Shown here in pieces: positions 8,934-16,842 of a stretch of 23,625 nucleotides of DNA. The stretch covers positions 1 through 23,625 of the IMG/VR virus record IMGVR_UViG_3300006802_000585. One strand, given 5' to 3'. Positions within the stretch are counted from its first letter, which is position 1; each line of letters opens with the position of its first letter. Below the pieces are notes generated by a model. The model did no database searches, was not told the origin of the DNA, and saw only the letters and a program-made list of their open reading frames with translations. The DNA comes from a virus. The translations under genes and the position numbers were made by a program.

Positions 8934-9995
8934 TTATCCTCCTAAATCGGCCTTTAGATATACTTTAGCGCCGCCACTCCATGTAGCCACATATACAGTA
9001 TTACATGGATCGTCTTCATTGAAATACAAATCCGACACTCCCTCACCAGAAGTTGAGAATGCTTCTGCATATGTGCCTAGGTTTGTAGGATCTGATACGT
9101 CAATAGAATATACAGCACAACTTGTTCCGTTACCTTTACCAACGTAATACTTCTTATCCCTTGGACGATAACAAGCTGGACTAGAAGAACCAGCAAAGGC
9201 TGGAAAAATAGTTGCTGAATCCACTACAGACCAAGTAGAAGTATTTATTGAATACACAATAGCATCAACTTGAACAACGTTAAATACATGCCCTCCTGAT
9301 GGAGAAAAGGCTAATCCACTTCCATCCAATCCAGAACCAACACTACCGAACACACAATAGTTGGTTGTTGCCATTGTTGAAGGGTTAATTTCAGCAACGT
9401 AACATTGTCCAGAAACAGGACTTGCGTATCTGAATCCAGAAGCATACAATTTTCCATTGTATACGGCCATATCCCTAAGAGTACTAGAACTAGCACCACC
9501 ACTAATCCACCATTTAGTACCGCTAAGTGATGGGCTAGCCTTGTTGGAAATATCTAATTTACAGACATTATAGTTTGGTGATCCATTAGCAGCATAACCA
9601 ACGCCGCCAACAAAACAAGTTGTTCCAATTACTTGAGGATGCGCCGCATAGCCACTCGGCAATCCCCCGGATAATGAAGTGGCACTAAGTAAACTTATTG
9701 CAGACGGATCTGAGATATCAAAGATAGCTAACTTGTTTGTATTTGCATATGCTACGACCATATAATTACCATCAAATACTTGTGGAAATTGTGGAGCAGC
9801 ATTTGTCTCACAAGTAAATGTCTCTTTTAGAGTTGGAGTAGTTCCCCACGAAATATCATAACAACTAATAGTATTTCCAGTTGAAGAACAAATATACAGA
9901 TATGACCCACGAACAGCAATCGTTGGTTGAGAAGATATTGCTGTAGTAAGAGTACTATTTGTAGTGCAAGTACCTACTTGGACAGGAAAGAACAT
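8934..9995 (-). CDS. LVIVD-repeat-like beta-propeller protein, putative tail/receptor-binding component (353 aa)
   Basis: The translation contains recurring propeller-blade motifs: ISCYDISWGTTPTLKETF, LAIFDISDPSAISLLSATS, VCKLDISNKASPSLSGTKW and VYSIDVSDPTNLGTYAEAF. Each has a strand ending in (D)ISxPxxL. This matches LVIVD-type repeats, which fold as beta-propellers. The frame is open upstream to 10148, but I place the start at the ATG at 9995. It follows the previous gene's TGA by one base (TGATATG), and the upstream extension only overlaps that gene. No strong ribosome site is visible, so translation probably depends on reinitiation. The function is unknown; position among fibre genes suggests a surface or adhesin role. 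Confidence 0.75.
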   Translation of the reverse strand: MFFPVQVGTCTTNSTLTTAISSQPTIAVRGSYLYICSSTGNTISCYDISWGTTPTLKETFTCETNAAPQFPQVFDGNYMVVAYANTNKLAIFDISDPSAISLLSATSLSGGLPSGYAAHPQVIGTTCFVGGVGYAANGSPNYNVCKLDISNKASPSLSGTKWWISGGASSSTLRDMAVYNGKLYASGFRYASPVSGQCYVAEINPSTMATTNYCVFGSVGSGLDGSGLAFSPSGGHVFNVVQVDAIVYSINTSTWSVVDSATIFPAFAGSSSPACYRPRDKKYYVGKGNGTSCAVYSIDVSDPTNLGTYAEAFSTSGEGVSDLYFNEDDPCNTVYVATWSGGAKVYLKADLGG

Positions 9996-9996
9996 A

Positions 9997-10956
9997 TCAC
10001 ATATTACAGCCAAGTGGTTCAATCTTGAATATTTCTGCGCCTTCGGCTCCAGTACCCCCACTTGATGCATGATAGTCACACCACAAGGTACTACCTTCAA
10101 ATTGTAAATAGGAGTATGTTGAATCATTAAACGCAGAAGTAACTCCACCAGAGAATCTTTCTACCCAAGTAGATTCTACTCGTTCGTAAATCTTCTTAGT
10201 CCCGGATACCAGACCACACCACCAGATATTAGGATTGTTAGCATGGCTAAGTAGTTTAGCAGTAGCACTCCCACCAGCGGGAACAGCAAAACTTGTCTGT
10301 TCTGTCAAAGTAGATACATCGTACTTGTAAATTGTTGCCCCTCCGGCAAGAATACCATATACATAAGTAAGATCTTTATGAACATGGAGTGTCTGCCAAG
10401 ATCTAGCAGTTGACGGACTTGTAGCCTGTAAAACACCAGCCAAGGTATATCTTTTGAGAGCAGTAGCTCCAAAGGTTCCATCTGACCCATGAATTAGGGA
10501 TGTACCACGAATTGCAATGATGGCAAGAGGAACAGTACCACTAACATAAAGATAATTTCCCACACTAGGTGCATCCAAGAAATACCAAATATACCCCGGA
10601 TTACCTCCCGCATGACGAGTAAAGAATACAGATCTATCCGTGTCAACTCTACTGATTGATGGCTGCGATCCGGAGTATGTTGCTGTAGGGGCTACATCAG
10701 CAATGCTAGTTCCGGTGTTTGTCCATGTATCATTCGCCAGATTATACGAATAGATGTAAACTTTACATGGGTGGACGTAGGTATTAGTCCAATCTCCAAC
10801 ACCAACAAGCATTGTCGTATCGCCATCGTCTACTCCGGTAGCCGCTCTTGCTCCAGCAAAGATACTCCACGGATCAGGTGTAACCCCGTTCTGTAGAGTA
10901 GTTAGAGTGTACTCAACCCCAGCAGGGCATCCCCCAGTAGGAGTCATGTAAAACAT
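9997..10956 (-). CDS. Beta-propeller-like virion protein of unknown function (319 aa)
   Basis: I do not recognise a named family. The sequence has recurring strand patterns with aromatic and Asp-Gly turns (KVYIYSYNLANDTWTNTG, YVSGTVPLAIIAIRGTSLIH, YVYGILAGGATIYKYDVST) that look like Kelch- or propeller-type blades. It lies directly after the short fibre gene (one base between TAA and ATG) and directly before another propeller-like gene, forming a tandem pair. Ser, Thr, Gly and Tyr are enriched and Lys is low, as in phage surface proteins. A role in the tail or adsorption apparatus is inferred from place and composition only. No clear ribosome binding site precedes the ATG, which supports coupled translation. 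Confidence 0.72.
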   Translation of the reverse strand: MFYMTPTGGCPAGVEYTLTTLQNGVTPDPWSIFAGARAATGVDDGDTTMLVGVGDWTNTYVHPCKVYIYSYNLANDTWTNTGTSIADVAPTATYSGSQPSISRVDTDRSVFFTRHAGGNPGYIWYFLDAPSVGNYLYVSGTVPLAIIAIRGTSLIHGSDGTFGATALKRYTLAGVLQATSPSTARSWQTLHVHKDLTYVYGILAGGATIYKYDVSTLTEQTSFAVPAGGSATAKLLSHANNPNIWWCGLVSGTKKIYERVESTWVERFSGGVTSAFNDSTYSYLQFEGSTLWCDYHASSGGTGAEGAEIFKIEPLGCNM

Positions 10957-10957
10957 A

Positions 10958-11746
10958 TTATGACCAAGCCACTTTCATATAAACTGCCCAACCCTTAGCA
11001 CCCGTACCAGCCGTATCAATGTCAATCGTCATTTCAGAATCATCGGCAATAGTCTGTGTAGCCCCGCCAGATTGGAAGGAGTACGCAGTCGCCGCCGTGG
11101 TGGAAGTTTTCTCGTTAGCATCAATAGTCAATTTGTTAGTCAAGATTGACGAGGCATCATCATTGATGTCAAAGGTCGGATTTCCAGAACTAGATACTGT
11201 TTGAAGAGAGGCGCGGACATCATAGACCACGCAAGCTGGAAGTCTGAATGTGATCTTGGCCGTACCAGTAGTGATGGTAGCTGTCTGATCAGAAGCTGCA
11301 AACATCAGCCATTGGTATGAGGTAGTGGCTACAGTACCCCACGACAGAGTAGATCCGTTGTTGGTAAGATACTTACCTGACTCATACGCGGGAAGCAGAT
11401 CAGCAGCGGTATACGTTCTACCTACCGTGCGCCAAGCACCATTGAGGTAGAAATACATGAGATAGTTAGTCTTGTCAATGATGACAGGACTAGCTCCCGT
11501 GTACGTTGCCGCAGGAGTACCTGTGGGAGTACCCGCGCAATCCGGCAGGTAAGTAAAGCCATTTGTGGCATCCGTAGCACGGCTTGATCCTGACTTGTTG
11601 GTTACGAAGTTTGAATTCGTATCAACGTATAGGGTTGTTGCCAGTACCGTAGGGCCAGCAAATACATCGTAAACTACTGCATCTACGTCATTAAGCCAAT
11701 CAGCGGCAATGACGGTTTCATATGCAGTAAAGGTAGTTGTAGTCAT
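10958..11746 (-). CDS. Short tail-fibre-like protein with C-terminal beta-sandwich domain (262 aa)
   Basis: The N-terminus (FTAYETVIAADWLNDVDAVV) is of the kind found at the start of podovirus tail-fibre proteins, where it contacts the tail. The middle (LPAYESGKYLTNNGSTLSWG) is a common phage fibre linker. The last ~120 residues (ITFRLPACVVYDVRASLQTV, FDINDDASSILTNKLTID, a Thr-rich turn, DDSEMTIDIDTAG) match a widespread phage C-terminal beta-sandwich domain. I chose the ATG at 11746 because it has AAGGAA at good spacing and leaves 8 nt after the upstream gene; the frame extends to 11779 but that would overlap. It is probably a virion surface protein. Confidence 0.78.
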   Translation of the reverse strand: MTTTTFTAYETVIAADWLNDVDAVVYDVFAGPTVLATTLYVDTNSNFVTNKSGSSRATDATNGFTYLPDCAGTPTGTPAATYTGASPVIIDKTNYLMYFYLNGAWRTVGRTYTAADLLPAYESGKYLTNNGSTLSWGTVATTSYQWLMFAASDQTATITTGTAKITFRLPACVVYDVRASLQTVSSSGNPTFDINDDASSILTNKLTIDANEKTSTTAATAYSFQSGGATQTIADDSEMTIDIDTAGTGAKGWAVYMKVAWS

Positions 11747-11754
11747 ATGGTTCC

Positions 11755-12048
11755 TTAAATAGTACTTGCTACAGCACAATCAGCAATGGCAAAGCCACAT
11801 CGTGCCGATCTACTACAACCAGTATCCGGCGGAAATACTCCCTCCTCCTCTGGCCTGATAAACGGAGGAACTATGCGATCTTTGGTGGTTCTTAGAATTT
11901 CCTGTGGATGTCTTGGATCAAAACAGGGATGGCAAACAATTGCACCATCCCATTGTTTGCGGGTTTGTGATGCCAAGACGATAAAGCCACAGGTATCGCA
12001 CCGGATTAGCCAATCGCCGCTCCGGAACCCTGTAGGCCGGATACCCAT
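11755..12048 (-). CDS. Small zinc-ribbon-type phage protein (97 aa)
   Basis: Two CxxC pairs are visible, CDTC at residues 17-20 and CHPC at 39-42, at the spacing of a zinc ribbon. The segment after the second pair (FDPRHPQEILR) is a recurring feature of small phage proteins found near tail and fibre genes. Three further Cys residues (78, 84, 91) lie in the C-terminal tail. The ATG at 12048 is two bases after the upstream stop, so translation is probably coupled. Function is not known; zinc binding is inferred from the Cys pattern. Confidence 0.75.
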   Translation of the reverse strand: MGIRPTGFRSGDWLIRCDTCGFIVLASQTRKQWDGAIVCHPCFDPRHPQEILRTTKDRIVPPFIRPEEEGVFPPDTGCSRSARCGFAIADCAVASTI

Positions 12049-12050
12049 GT

Positions 12051-12662
12051 TTAACTACCCGCAGTTTGCGAAGTATAAACCTGTAATTCAGCCCCGCTGC
12101 TATAAGAATTTACAGTAAGCCGGATTGCTGTGGCTCCGAGAGCAGCAACACTACTCGTATCAGCAGTTTTATCTGCAAGTGCAGTAATGTCTGTCCAAAC
12201 AGCCGTTTCACCAGCAAGAATGTTTGCGAAGGTTTGATCAACCGTAAAATCAATTGTACCAGTAACATCAACATGGATATTACAGGCATTGTTACTCCGA
12301 TAGTCAATCGGGTAAGTATGAGACACAACCTCGTCTACCCAACCAACATCCATCGTATTTCCACCTAGAGTACTGGCAGCAGTAATACTGGAAATCGTTT
12401 TGAAATACGCAGTAGTCTCTACCGTGTTGTTATTCGGGCCAGCACGAGTCTCAGTCAACGCAACACCATTGGCATCAGTACCAACAATAGTCATGTTAAT
12501 ACTGCTGAGATTAGCAGTTGATGTAAGACTTACCTGATGTGCCAAGCCATCTGTAGGAGTAGTCGCATCAAACGTTGTAAACGGGCCAGCCCCAGTAAGA
12601 CCAGTAGCAAAACCAGTAGTACTTGCATCTGCGACATCAATATCAATTACATTTGGGCGCAT
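12051..12662 (-). CDS. Beta-rich putative virion structural protein (203 aa)
   Basis: The protein is rich in Thr, Ala, Asn and Asp and low in Lys, with alternating hydrophobic strands. It resembles uncharacterised phage structural proteins that have an N-terminal MRPNVIDIDVADAS-like strand followed by a Gly/Thr loop. No enzymatic motif is visible. The frame is open to 12689, but the ATG at 12662 has a clear AGGAG site at correct spacing; the longer version would start inside a hairpin. The gene lies between a beta-helix protein and a zinc-ribbon protein. A head or tail decoration role is plausible but unproven. Confidence 0.72.
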   Translation of the reverse strand: MRPNVIDIDVADASTTGFATGLTGAGPFTTFDATTPTDGLAHQVSLTSTANLSSINMTIVGTDANGVALTETRAGPNNNTVETTAYFKTISSITAASTLGGNTMDVGWVDEVVSHTYPIDYRSNNACNIHVDVTGTIDFTVDQTFANILAGETAVWTDITALADKTADTSSVAALGATAIRLTVNSYSSGAELQVYTSQTAGS

Positions 12663-12679
12663 AGTTGCTCCTAGTAAGA

Positions 12680-12707
12680 TTCCCCCCAATCGTTAGATCG
12701 GGGGGAA
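12680..12707 (-). terminator. GC-rich hairpin between virion genes, possible attenuating terminator
   Basis: The arms TTCCCCCC and GGGGGGAA form an 8-bp stem, and three more pairs (ATC/GAT) are possible inside. It lies 15 nt after the stop of the beta-helix gene and 17 nt before the next ATG. Only a few T residues follow in the leftward direction, so it is a weak candidate for rho-independent termination. RNA processing or a barrier to decay is equally possible. Confidence 0.5.
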
Positions 12708-12722
12708 GTTAAGACCTACCTC

Positions 12723-13703
12723 TTAAGAAGCAGCAACGTCAGCAGTCAAGCCAGCCGTAGCAGCCGTGCCACCATCGGTACGAATCAGAACCTTACCGGA
12801 AACCGCAGCAGCTTCCCAATCCGTAGCCCCAATCAGCGAACAGAAATCAAGATAGATAATGCCATCTGGACTTCCACCGCCCGTCACATCAAAGGCTTCC
12901 GTCATGGTCGTACCAGCCGCATCACCCGTGGGCATATTCATGAAGATGGTATTTTTGAAGATCGTCCAACGATCAAGACCATTGACCGGAACCAACACAA
13001 ATTGATGCCCAGCGGCCTCAGCATAGGTAGCTACAATGCAGTTATCAAACAGGTTGCGCGTTGCACCGCTCTGCAAACGGATTTCCGAGTTTGCAGACGT
13101 TCCGCGAGCAATCGTATCAAGACCAATGTAGCAGTTCTTGAAGGTATTTTCCGCACCACCGGAAATGCCCAAGCTGTAGTTATCAGCCGAATCCATGGTG
13201 TCATGGCCGATTCCAGACATAGTTACATTGTCAAACAGATTGCGTTGACCCGTAACAAGAACCGCCCCCTTGGACGTTGCATCCCCGACTCCATGATACA
13301 CCGAGAAGTTTGAGAAGTAGCAGTTATCAGCCGAAACCGTCAACAGACCCGTAATGCCCGTAGCTGTCGAGAGTTGTGCAATACGAGCGCGTTGCTGCAC
13401 CATCGCACCGGAACACACACCAATCAGATGAACGCCGTCCTTGGCCCAAGCGAGCGCAGACGACTGATAATCCGTAGTGCTGGCCGCACTATTGGATTCC
13501 GACACCAGATAAACAACATCCCCTTTATCCGCAGTAGCCAAGGTCTGCGCTTTGGCAAGCGTTTTGAGAGCCTTGCTAGGCGTCTTGCCACTATTACTAT
13601 CCGAACCAGTTGACGGCTTGACCCACCACACCTTACCCGTGGAAAGGAAACCACCAACAAGTTGTCCACCGTTTTGATACACTTGATCTGCAAAAGTAGT
13701 CAT
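12723..13703 (-). CDS. Right-handed beta-helix (pectate-lyase-like) virion protein (326 aa)
   Basis: Residues 120-300 show repeated short strands with Asn-rich turns: NCYFSNFSVYHGV, RNLFDNVTMSGIGHD, ENTFKNCYIGLD, RNLFDNCIVATYAE and FKNTIFMNMP. This is the pattern of parallel beta-helix proteins. The N-terminal region (WWVKPSTGSDSNSGKTPSKA, then LKTLAKAQ) is the usual lead into such folds. In phages these proteins act as tailspikes or as surface decorations, sometimes with polysaccharide-degrading activity; no catalytic set can be identified here. An AGGAG site precedes the ATG at 13703, 10 nt after the upstream small gene. A capsid- or tail-associated spike is the likeliest role. Confidence 0.78.
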   Translation of the reverse strand: MTTFADQVYQNGGQLVGGFLSTGKVWWVKPSTGSDSNSGKTPSKALKTLAKAQTLATADKGDVVYLVSESNSAASTTDYQSSALAWAKDGVHLIGVCSGAMVQQRARIAQLSTATGITGLLTVSADNCYFSNFSVYHGVGDATSKGAVLVTGQRNLFDNVTMSGIGHDTMDSADNYSLGISGGAENTFKNCYIGLDTIARGTSANSEIRLQSGATRNLFDNCIVATYAEAAGHQFVLVPVNGLDRWTIFKNTIFMNMPTGDAAGTTMTEAFDVTGGGSPDGIIYLDFCSLIGATDWEAAAVSGKVLIRTDGGTAATAGLTADVAAS

Positions 13704-13713
13704 TCTATTTCTC

Positions 13714-13893
13714 CTAGTTAGATTCGGCTCGTTCTAGAGAGGTAACATCAACCGAGATCACTTCTCGATCAGCCGACCCGAAGATACGATCCCAACCATC
13801 CCGATACGCCTGTGAAGGCACGGAAGTTCTAACGGAACCGTATGATTGCAAAAACTCCTGATCATCCTGCGCTTTTTCTTGGATGTTCTGCAT
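13714..13893 (-). CDS. Small hypothetical protein between capsid terminator and beta-helix gene (59 aa)
   Basis: A complete 59-codon frame begins with MQNIQEKAQDDQEFLQSYGS and ends SLERAESN. An AGAGGG ribosome site lies a few bases before the ATG at 13893, and the stop leaves 10 nt before the next gene. The protein is acidic and soluble, with no membrane segment or known motif. It occupies the gap directly after the capsid terminator, so it is read only by transcripts that pass the terminator or start after it. Correct spacing, codon phase and fit in the operon argue that it is real. Function is unknown. Confidence 0.7.
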   Translation of the reverse strand: MQNIQEKAQDDQEFLQSYGSVRTSVPSQAYRDGWDRIFGSADREVISVDVTSLERAESN

Positions 13894-13909
13894 ATACCCT
13901 CTGAAAAAG

Positions 13910-13939
13910 CTAGATAAGGGGCCGAAGCCCCCTATCTAG
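13910..13939 (-). terminator. Strong UUCG-tetraloop rho-independent terminator after the major capsid gene
   Basis: On the minus strand the RNA forms a 13-pair stem from two CUAGAUA/UAUCUAG and GGGGC/GCCCC-type arms (one U-G wobble), closed by a C(UUCG)G tetraloop, then C and five U. It begins 8 nt beyond the capsid stop codon. This is a textbook intrinsic terminator and would lower expression of the downstream genes relative to capsid protein. Confidence 0.9.
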
Positions 13940-13947
13940 TTACAACA

Positions 13948-14856
13948 TTAGGCTCCGGGGGAACCGTAGATCCCCTTCGGATCAGACCAGCCGAAGCTGT
14001 ACCGAGCCGTCGCCTTGAACTTCGCATTTTCCGTGTCGAAGTCGTTGTCCATTTCGAACGCATCCGGACGCCGCTCAAAGTGCTTCAAGCCATCGTTCAC
14101 ATCCGTCAAAAGGAACCACGCATCCGAATCGGTGAGATAGTGGTTAACAATGATGTCACGCACGATGCCCATATCTTTCAGAGCATTGGCGTTATTGTTA
14201 GCCGTATCAACCTGAAGCGAGGACTTCAGAATGCGATGTGCTTCAAACATGAGTTGCGGCGGGATGACAAGCTTCGTCGGACGAGCGGCCATTTTCAGAC
14301 CACGATCATCCGTGAACGCAGCAATGTCAATCGTCGCTTGCTCAAGCGCCGCTTCCGAAAGGTCAGCAGCCGTGGTAAGTTCATTGGCAAACGTGCCACC
14401 CGCAACATTGGGGTGATCCGTCGCGCAAAGCTCTTTGCCATCTCCACCCGTGTAGGTGGAAGTGAACGCACGGTTAAGCACGTTCGCAGCAACAGTCTCT
14501 TTCGTTTGGCGCATCGACTTCGCCAGCGCACCAGCCTTCTTCTTACCAATGATGCCGTAGAGATCATCTTCGTACATCTCACGGGTAATAATGAAGCCCA
14601 GAGCATAGACAACGTGCGAGTAGCGAGTCGTGAAACCCTGCCGCATGTCATCGTAGGTGAGCGCAGCACCCTGAGTCTTTACCGAAGCAAGACCAAGGCC
14701 GCTATACGAAACATCTTCTTCGTAACTCCGCTTGGACTTGAACGTGGGGAAAATCTTGTCCCACTCAGAGGCCCAATCTTTATACGCATCACCGTACCAC
14801 TTGTTCACGCCGGGGGCAATAGCCTTGGCAAAACTCGTCGTAGTAATAAGTGCCAT
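13948..14856 (-). CDS. Major capsid protein (302 aa)
   Basis: The product is the likely major head subunit that forms the icosahedral shell, probably with the HK97 fold. It is the right size (about 300 residues), follows scaffold and decoration genes, and is followed by a strong terminator, as is usual for the most abundant virion protein. Features include the N-terminal ITTTSFAKAIAPGVNKWYGD, a mid-region FIITREMYEDDLYGIIGKKK that resembles the spine-helix region of related heads, and the C-terminal KFKATARYSFGWSDPKGIYG. The AAGGGAG ribosome site before the ATG at 14856 is strong. No protease gene is seen nearby and no long N-terminal delta domain is visible, which fits a separate scaffold. 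Assignment is by family memory and context. Confidence 0.88.
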   Translation of the reverse strand: MALITTTSFAKAIAPGVNKWYGDAYKDWASEWDKIFPTFKSKRSYEEDVSYSGLGLASVKTQGAALTYDDMRQGFTTRYSHVVYALGFIITREMYEDDLYGIIGKKKAGALAKSMRQTKETVAANVLNRAFTSTYTGGDGKELCATDHPNVAGGTFANELTTAADLSEAALEQATIDIAAFTDDRGLKMAARPTKLVIPPQLMFEAHRILKSSLQVDTANNNANALKDMGIVRDIIVNHYLTDSDAWFLLTDVNDGLKHFERRPDAFEMDNDFDTENAKFKATARYSFGWSDPKGIYGSPGA

Positions 14857-14872
14857 GATTATTCTCCCTTAA

Positions 14873-15445
14873 TTACGCGTGGAACGCTTGTTCAGCGCGG
14901 GTGAACATAACATGATAACGACCCCAAACCTCAGTAGAGGTGTTATCAACAAGCGGCGGAACTTCAACGACAGTCAAATCCGCATTACTGGAAGTAGTCG
15001 CCTCCGCAAGGGAAAGACCCGTGGTAGTACTACCCGCCCCGTTATTGGCGATATCCATCGTGTCGCCGACAACTTTCGTCAACGCCGTCGCGGTCTGGAC
15101 TTCGAACACCGCGTCATCAGCCGGAATGTACAAGCAATACCATTCCGTATGGGTAGACGCAGAGTCGTCGTAATACCTGCCACCAGCATCCAGATTCGTC
15201 GGGTTATACGCCAGAAGCGGAGTCTTCCCGTCTTTGTCAAACTTACCAAAACCAACTGCAACTCCGAGAATAGCGGAGTCGTTCGTCGCGCTAGGCGCGG
15301 CAAGGCCAGACGAAAGGGTAACAGCGTCGCCAACAAAAATGTCGGCACCGTCTGCTACACCAATCGCACGAACCATACCAGTCACCGGAGCGCCACTAAA
15401 GGTTTTCACAAACCGAAAACCATTGGGCCGATCAACATTAGCCAT
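14873..15445 (-). CDS. Capsid decoration / head structural protein (190 aa)
   Basis: The N-terminus MANVDRPNGFRFVKTFSGAP is the hallmark of a group of phage structural proteins encoded directly before the major capsid gene. The body is beta-rich (IFVGDAVTLSSGLAAP, VVGDTMDIANNGAG) with few Lys, as expected for a protein that coats the outside of the head. A good AGGAGA site precedes the ATG at 15445. Seventeen bases separate its stop from the capsid ATG. Cementing the capsid is the likely job; the exact family is not confirmed. Confidence 0.75.
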   Translation of the reverse strand: MANVDRPNGFRFVKTFSGAPVTGMVRAIGVADGADIFVGDAVTLSSGLAAPSATNDSAILGVAVGFGKFDKDGKTPLLAYNPTNLDAGGRYYDDSASTHTEWYCLYIPADDAVFEVQTATALTKVVGDTMDIANNGAGSTTTGLSLAEATTSSNADLTVVEVPPLVDNTSTEVWGRYHVMFTRAEQAFHA

Positions 15446-15499
15446 TGATATTATCTCCTAAAAAATTAGAGAGGCCCGAAAGTTATTAGAGTGGTTCAG

Positions 15500-15898
15500 C
15501 TATTCTCTATCGCCGCTGGTAATTTTACCATAGTCGGCTTTTTCCCTAGCGTCAGCTTTCATGGCTTCTTCTGACTTGTCAACATAGGCTTGTTTATCCC
15601 GTTGATCCTCGTCATAGAATTCCTTCTTCTGCCGCATGAGGTAAGCTTGAACTCCACCGCCAACAGATACTTTAACGGGAGATCCCTCTTTTGTCGGATT
15701 GGCAATACGCCGATCACCAACCCGAACATCATTGTCACAGACGATCTCATAGCCACGACTTTCAAAGTCAGCTATTCTATCGCCAACGTCATTCACGATT
15801 CTATACTCGTAATCCCCTTTCTTTCCGGAGACACGAAGTATGTTCCTGCCGCCATCAGCAACAGGCGTCCTGCGTACTCTTTCTGTCACTCGACCCAT
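15500..15898 (-). CDS. Hypothetical head-module protein (132 aa)
   Basis: The first half is mixed alpha/beta (ADFESRGYEIVCDNDVRVGD, about residues 43-62). The second half is strongly charged and helical (LMRQKKEFYDEDQRDKQAYV and beyond, about 87-132). No known motif is visible. Its ATG at 15898 overlaps the scaffold stop by one base (TAATG), and the scaffold's last codons supply AAGGAG as the ribosome site, so production is probably tied to scaffold. A minor head or assembly role is inferred from position; I do not recognise the family. Confidence 0.72.
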   Translation of the reverse strand: MGRVTERVRRTPVADGGRNILRVSGKKGDYEYRIVNDVGDRIADFESRGYEIVCDNDVRVGDRRIANPTKEGSPVKVSVGGGVQAYLMRQKKEFYDEDQRDKQAYVDKSEEAMKADAREKADYGKITSGDRE

Positions 15899-16833
15899 TA
15901 TTTCTCTCCTTTGATAGCCTTCAAGTCTCTAATGTACTCTTCTTTGGTCATGATACCATCGGACACAAAAGCGTTCATAACCCTACGTTCCTCATCTGTG
16001 AGTTTGTAAGTCTCAACGCTGCTTGCCCTTTGGGTCTGACCCCGTACATCATTCCCTCGACCTTCTGCATTACCCGGACGACTCCGCATTGGGTTACGAA
16101 ACTTTTCCGGATAGGTACGCACGATTCTCTCGTTGACGTACTTCAATACTTCCTCAGGCGTCTTTTGCGGATGCGCTCTGGCATGAGCCACGCCGATATC
16201 ATCAGCGAATTGACGCATCTCTTGATCTTGGACGTACCAAGGATTCTTTTCCACCCAAGCAACAAACCTCGGATCAGGTTTTGCGGCTTCTTGCTTGGCT
16301 GCTGTCTGCTGTGCCTTGGCTTCTGCCTTCATATCCATCAAAGCTTCATCAGCCTCAAGGACTTTATCGGCATCACCGTCAATCAAGGCCTGTTTCTTCT
16401 GGGCCTTAAGCTCTTCAATGGCACGAGCGTATTCAGTTTCCTTCACCTTCAGATGATGCTCTTGGAGCATCTTCAAGACCTTCTTAGTCTCCTTCAGTTC
16501 ACGAGACTGAGACTCGATCTTGTCGAAGAGTTCTCCCCTACGATTGTACTCGTCTGCTGGAACCCACTTTTTAGGATCACCCTGCCACTCATCCTTAGGT
16601 TTCCAACCCTTAGCCCGAGCTATCTCTTCGTCTGGGTCTACTTCTCCTTCTTCTCCTTCTTCTGTTTCTCCGTTACGTCCCGAAGCCTTCCCAGAGGTAC
16701 TCTTTTCTTCTTGTACTTCTTTTCCATCTTCTTCAGAAACGTCTGATTCCTCTCGTTCTCCTGCTTCTTCTGTGAGTTGTTCATCTTGAACCTCGTTGTC
16801 TTCAACCGCTGGTTTAACTGCCTCTTTAGGCAT
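15898..16833 (-). CDS. Capsid scaffolding protein (311 aa)
   Basis: This is the likely internal scaffold that guides capsid assembly and leaves before or during packaging. The first ~70 residues are extremely acidic (many Glu runs), residues about 95-195 are heptad-rich helix (ESQSRELKETKKVLKMLQEH, then AIEELKAQKKQA), and the C-terminal part is basic and helical (LTDEERRVMNAFVSDGIMTK, ending DLKAIKGEK), which could contact the capsid protein. The order portal, GroES, scaffold, decoration, capsid is typical. AAGGAGA before the ATG at 16833 is a strong ribosome site, placed within the GroES stop region. Sequence similarity in such proteins is low, so the call rests on composition and position. 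Confidence 0.82.
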   Translation of the reverse strand: MPKEAVKPAVEDNEVQDEQLTEEAGEREESDVSEEDGKEVQEEKSTSGKASGRNGETEEGEEGEVDPDEEIARAKGWKPKDEWQGDPKKWVPADEYNRRGELFDKIESQSRELKETKKVLKMLQEHHLKVKETEYARAIEELKAQKKQALIDGDADKVLEADEALMDMKAEAKAQQTAAKQEAAKPDPRFVAWVEKNPWYVQDQEMRQFADDIGVAHARAHPQKTPEEVLKYVNERIVRTYPEKFRNPMRSRPGNAEGRGNDVRGQTQRASSVETYKLTDEERRVMNAFVSDGIMTKEEYIRDLKAIKGEK

Positions 16834-16842
16834 ATAGTCTCC

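Noticed and set aside
9996-10148. N-terminal extension of the LVIVD-like protein to 404 residues
   Set aside because: The extra 51 codons lie wholly inside the preceding gene in another frame, and the stop-start TGATATG junction gives a better start at 9995.
14080-15448. Long plus-strand frames opposite the capsid and decoration genes
   Set aside because: They are very basic (Arg-rich) antisense frames, typical mirror images of the real genes, with no operon partner on that strand.
15691-16746. 351-codon plus-strand frame antisense to the scaffold gene
   Set aside because: It is a shadow of the Glu/Lys-rich scaffold frame, encodes long Phe/Leu/Ser runs and has no sensible ribosome site; the scaffold gene has a strong one and fits the operon.
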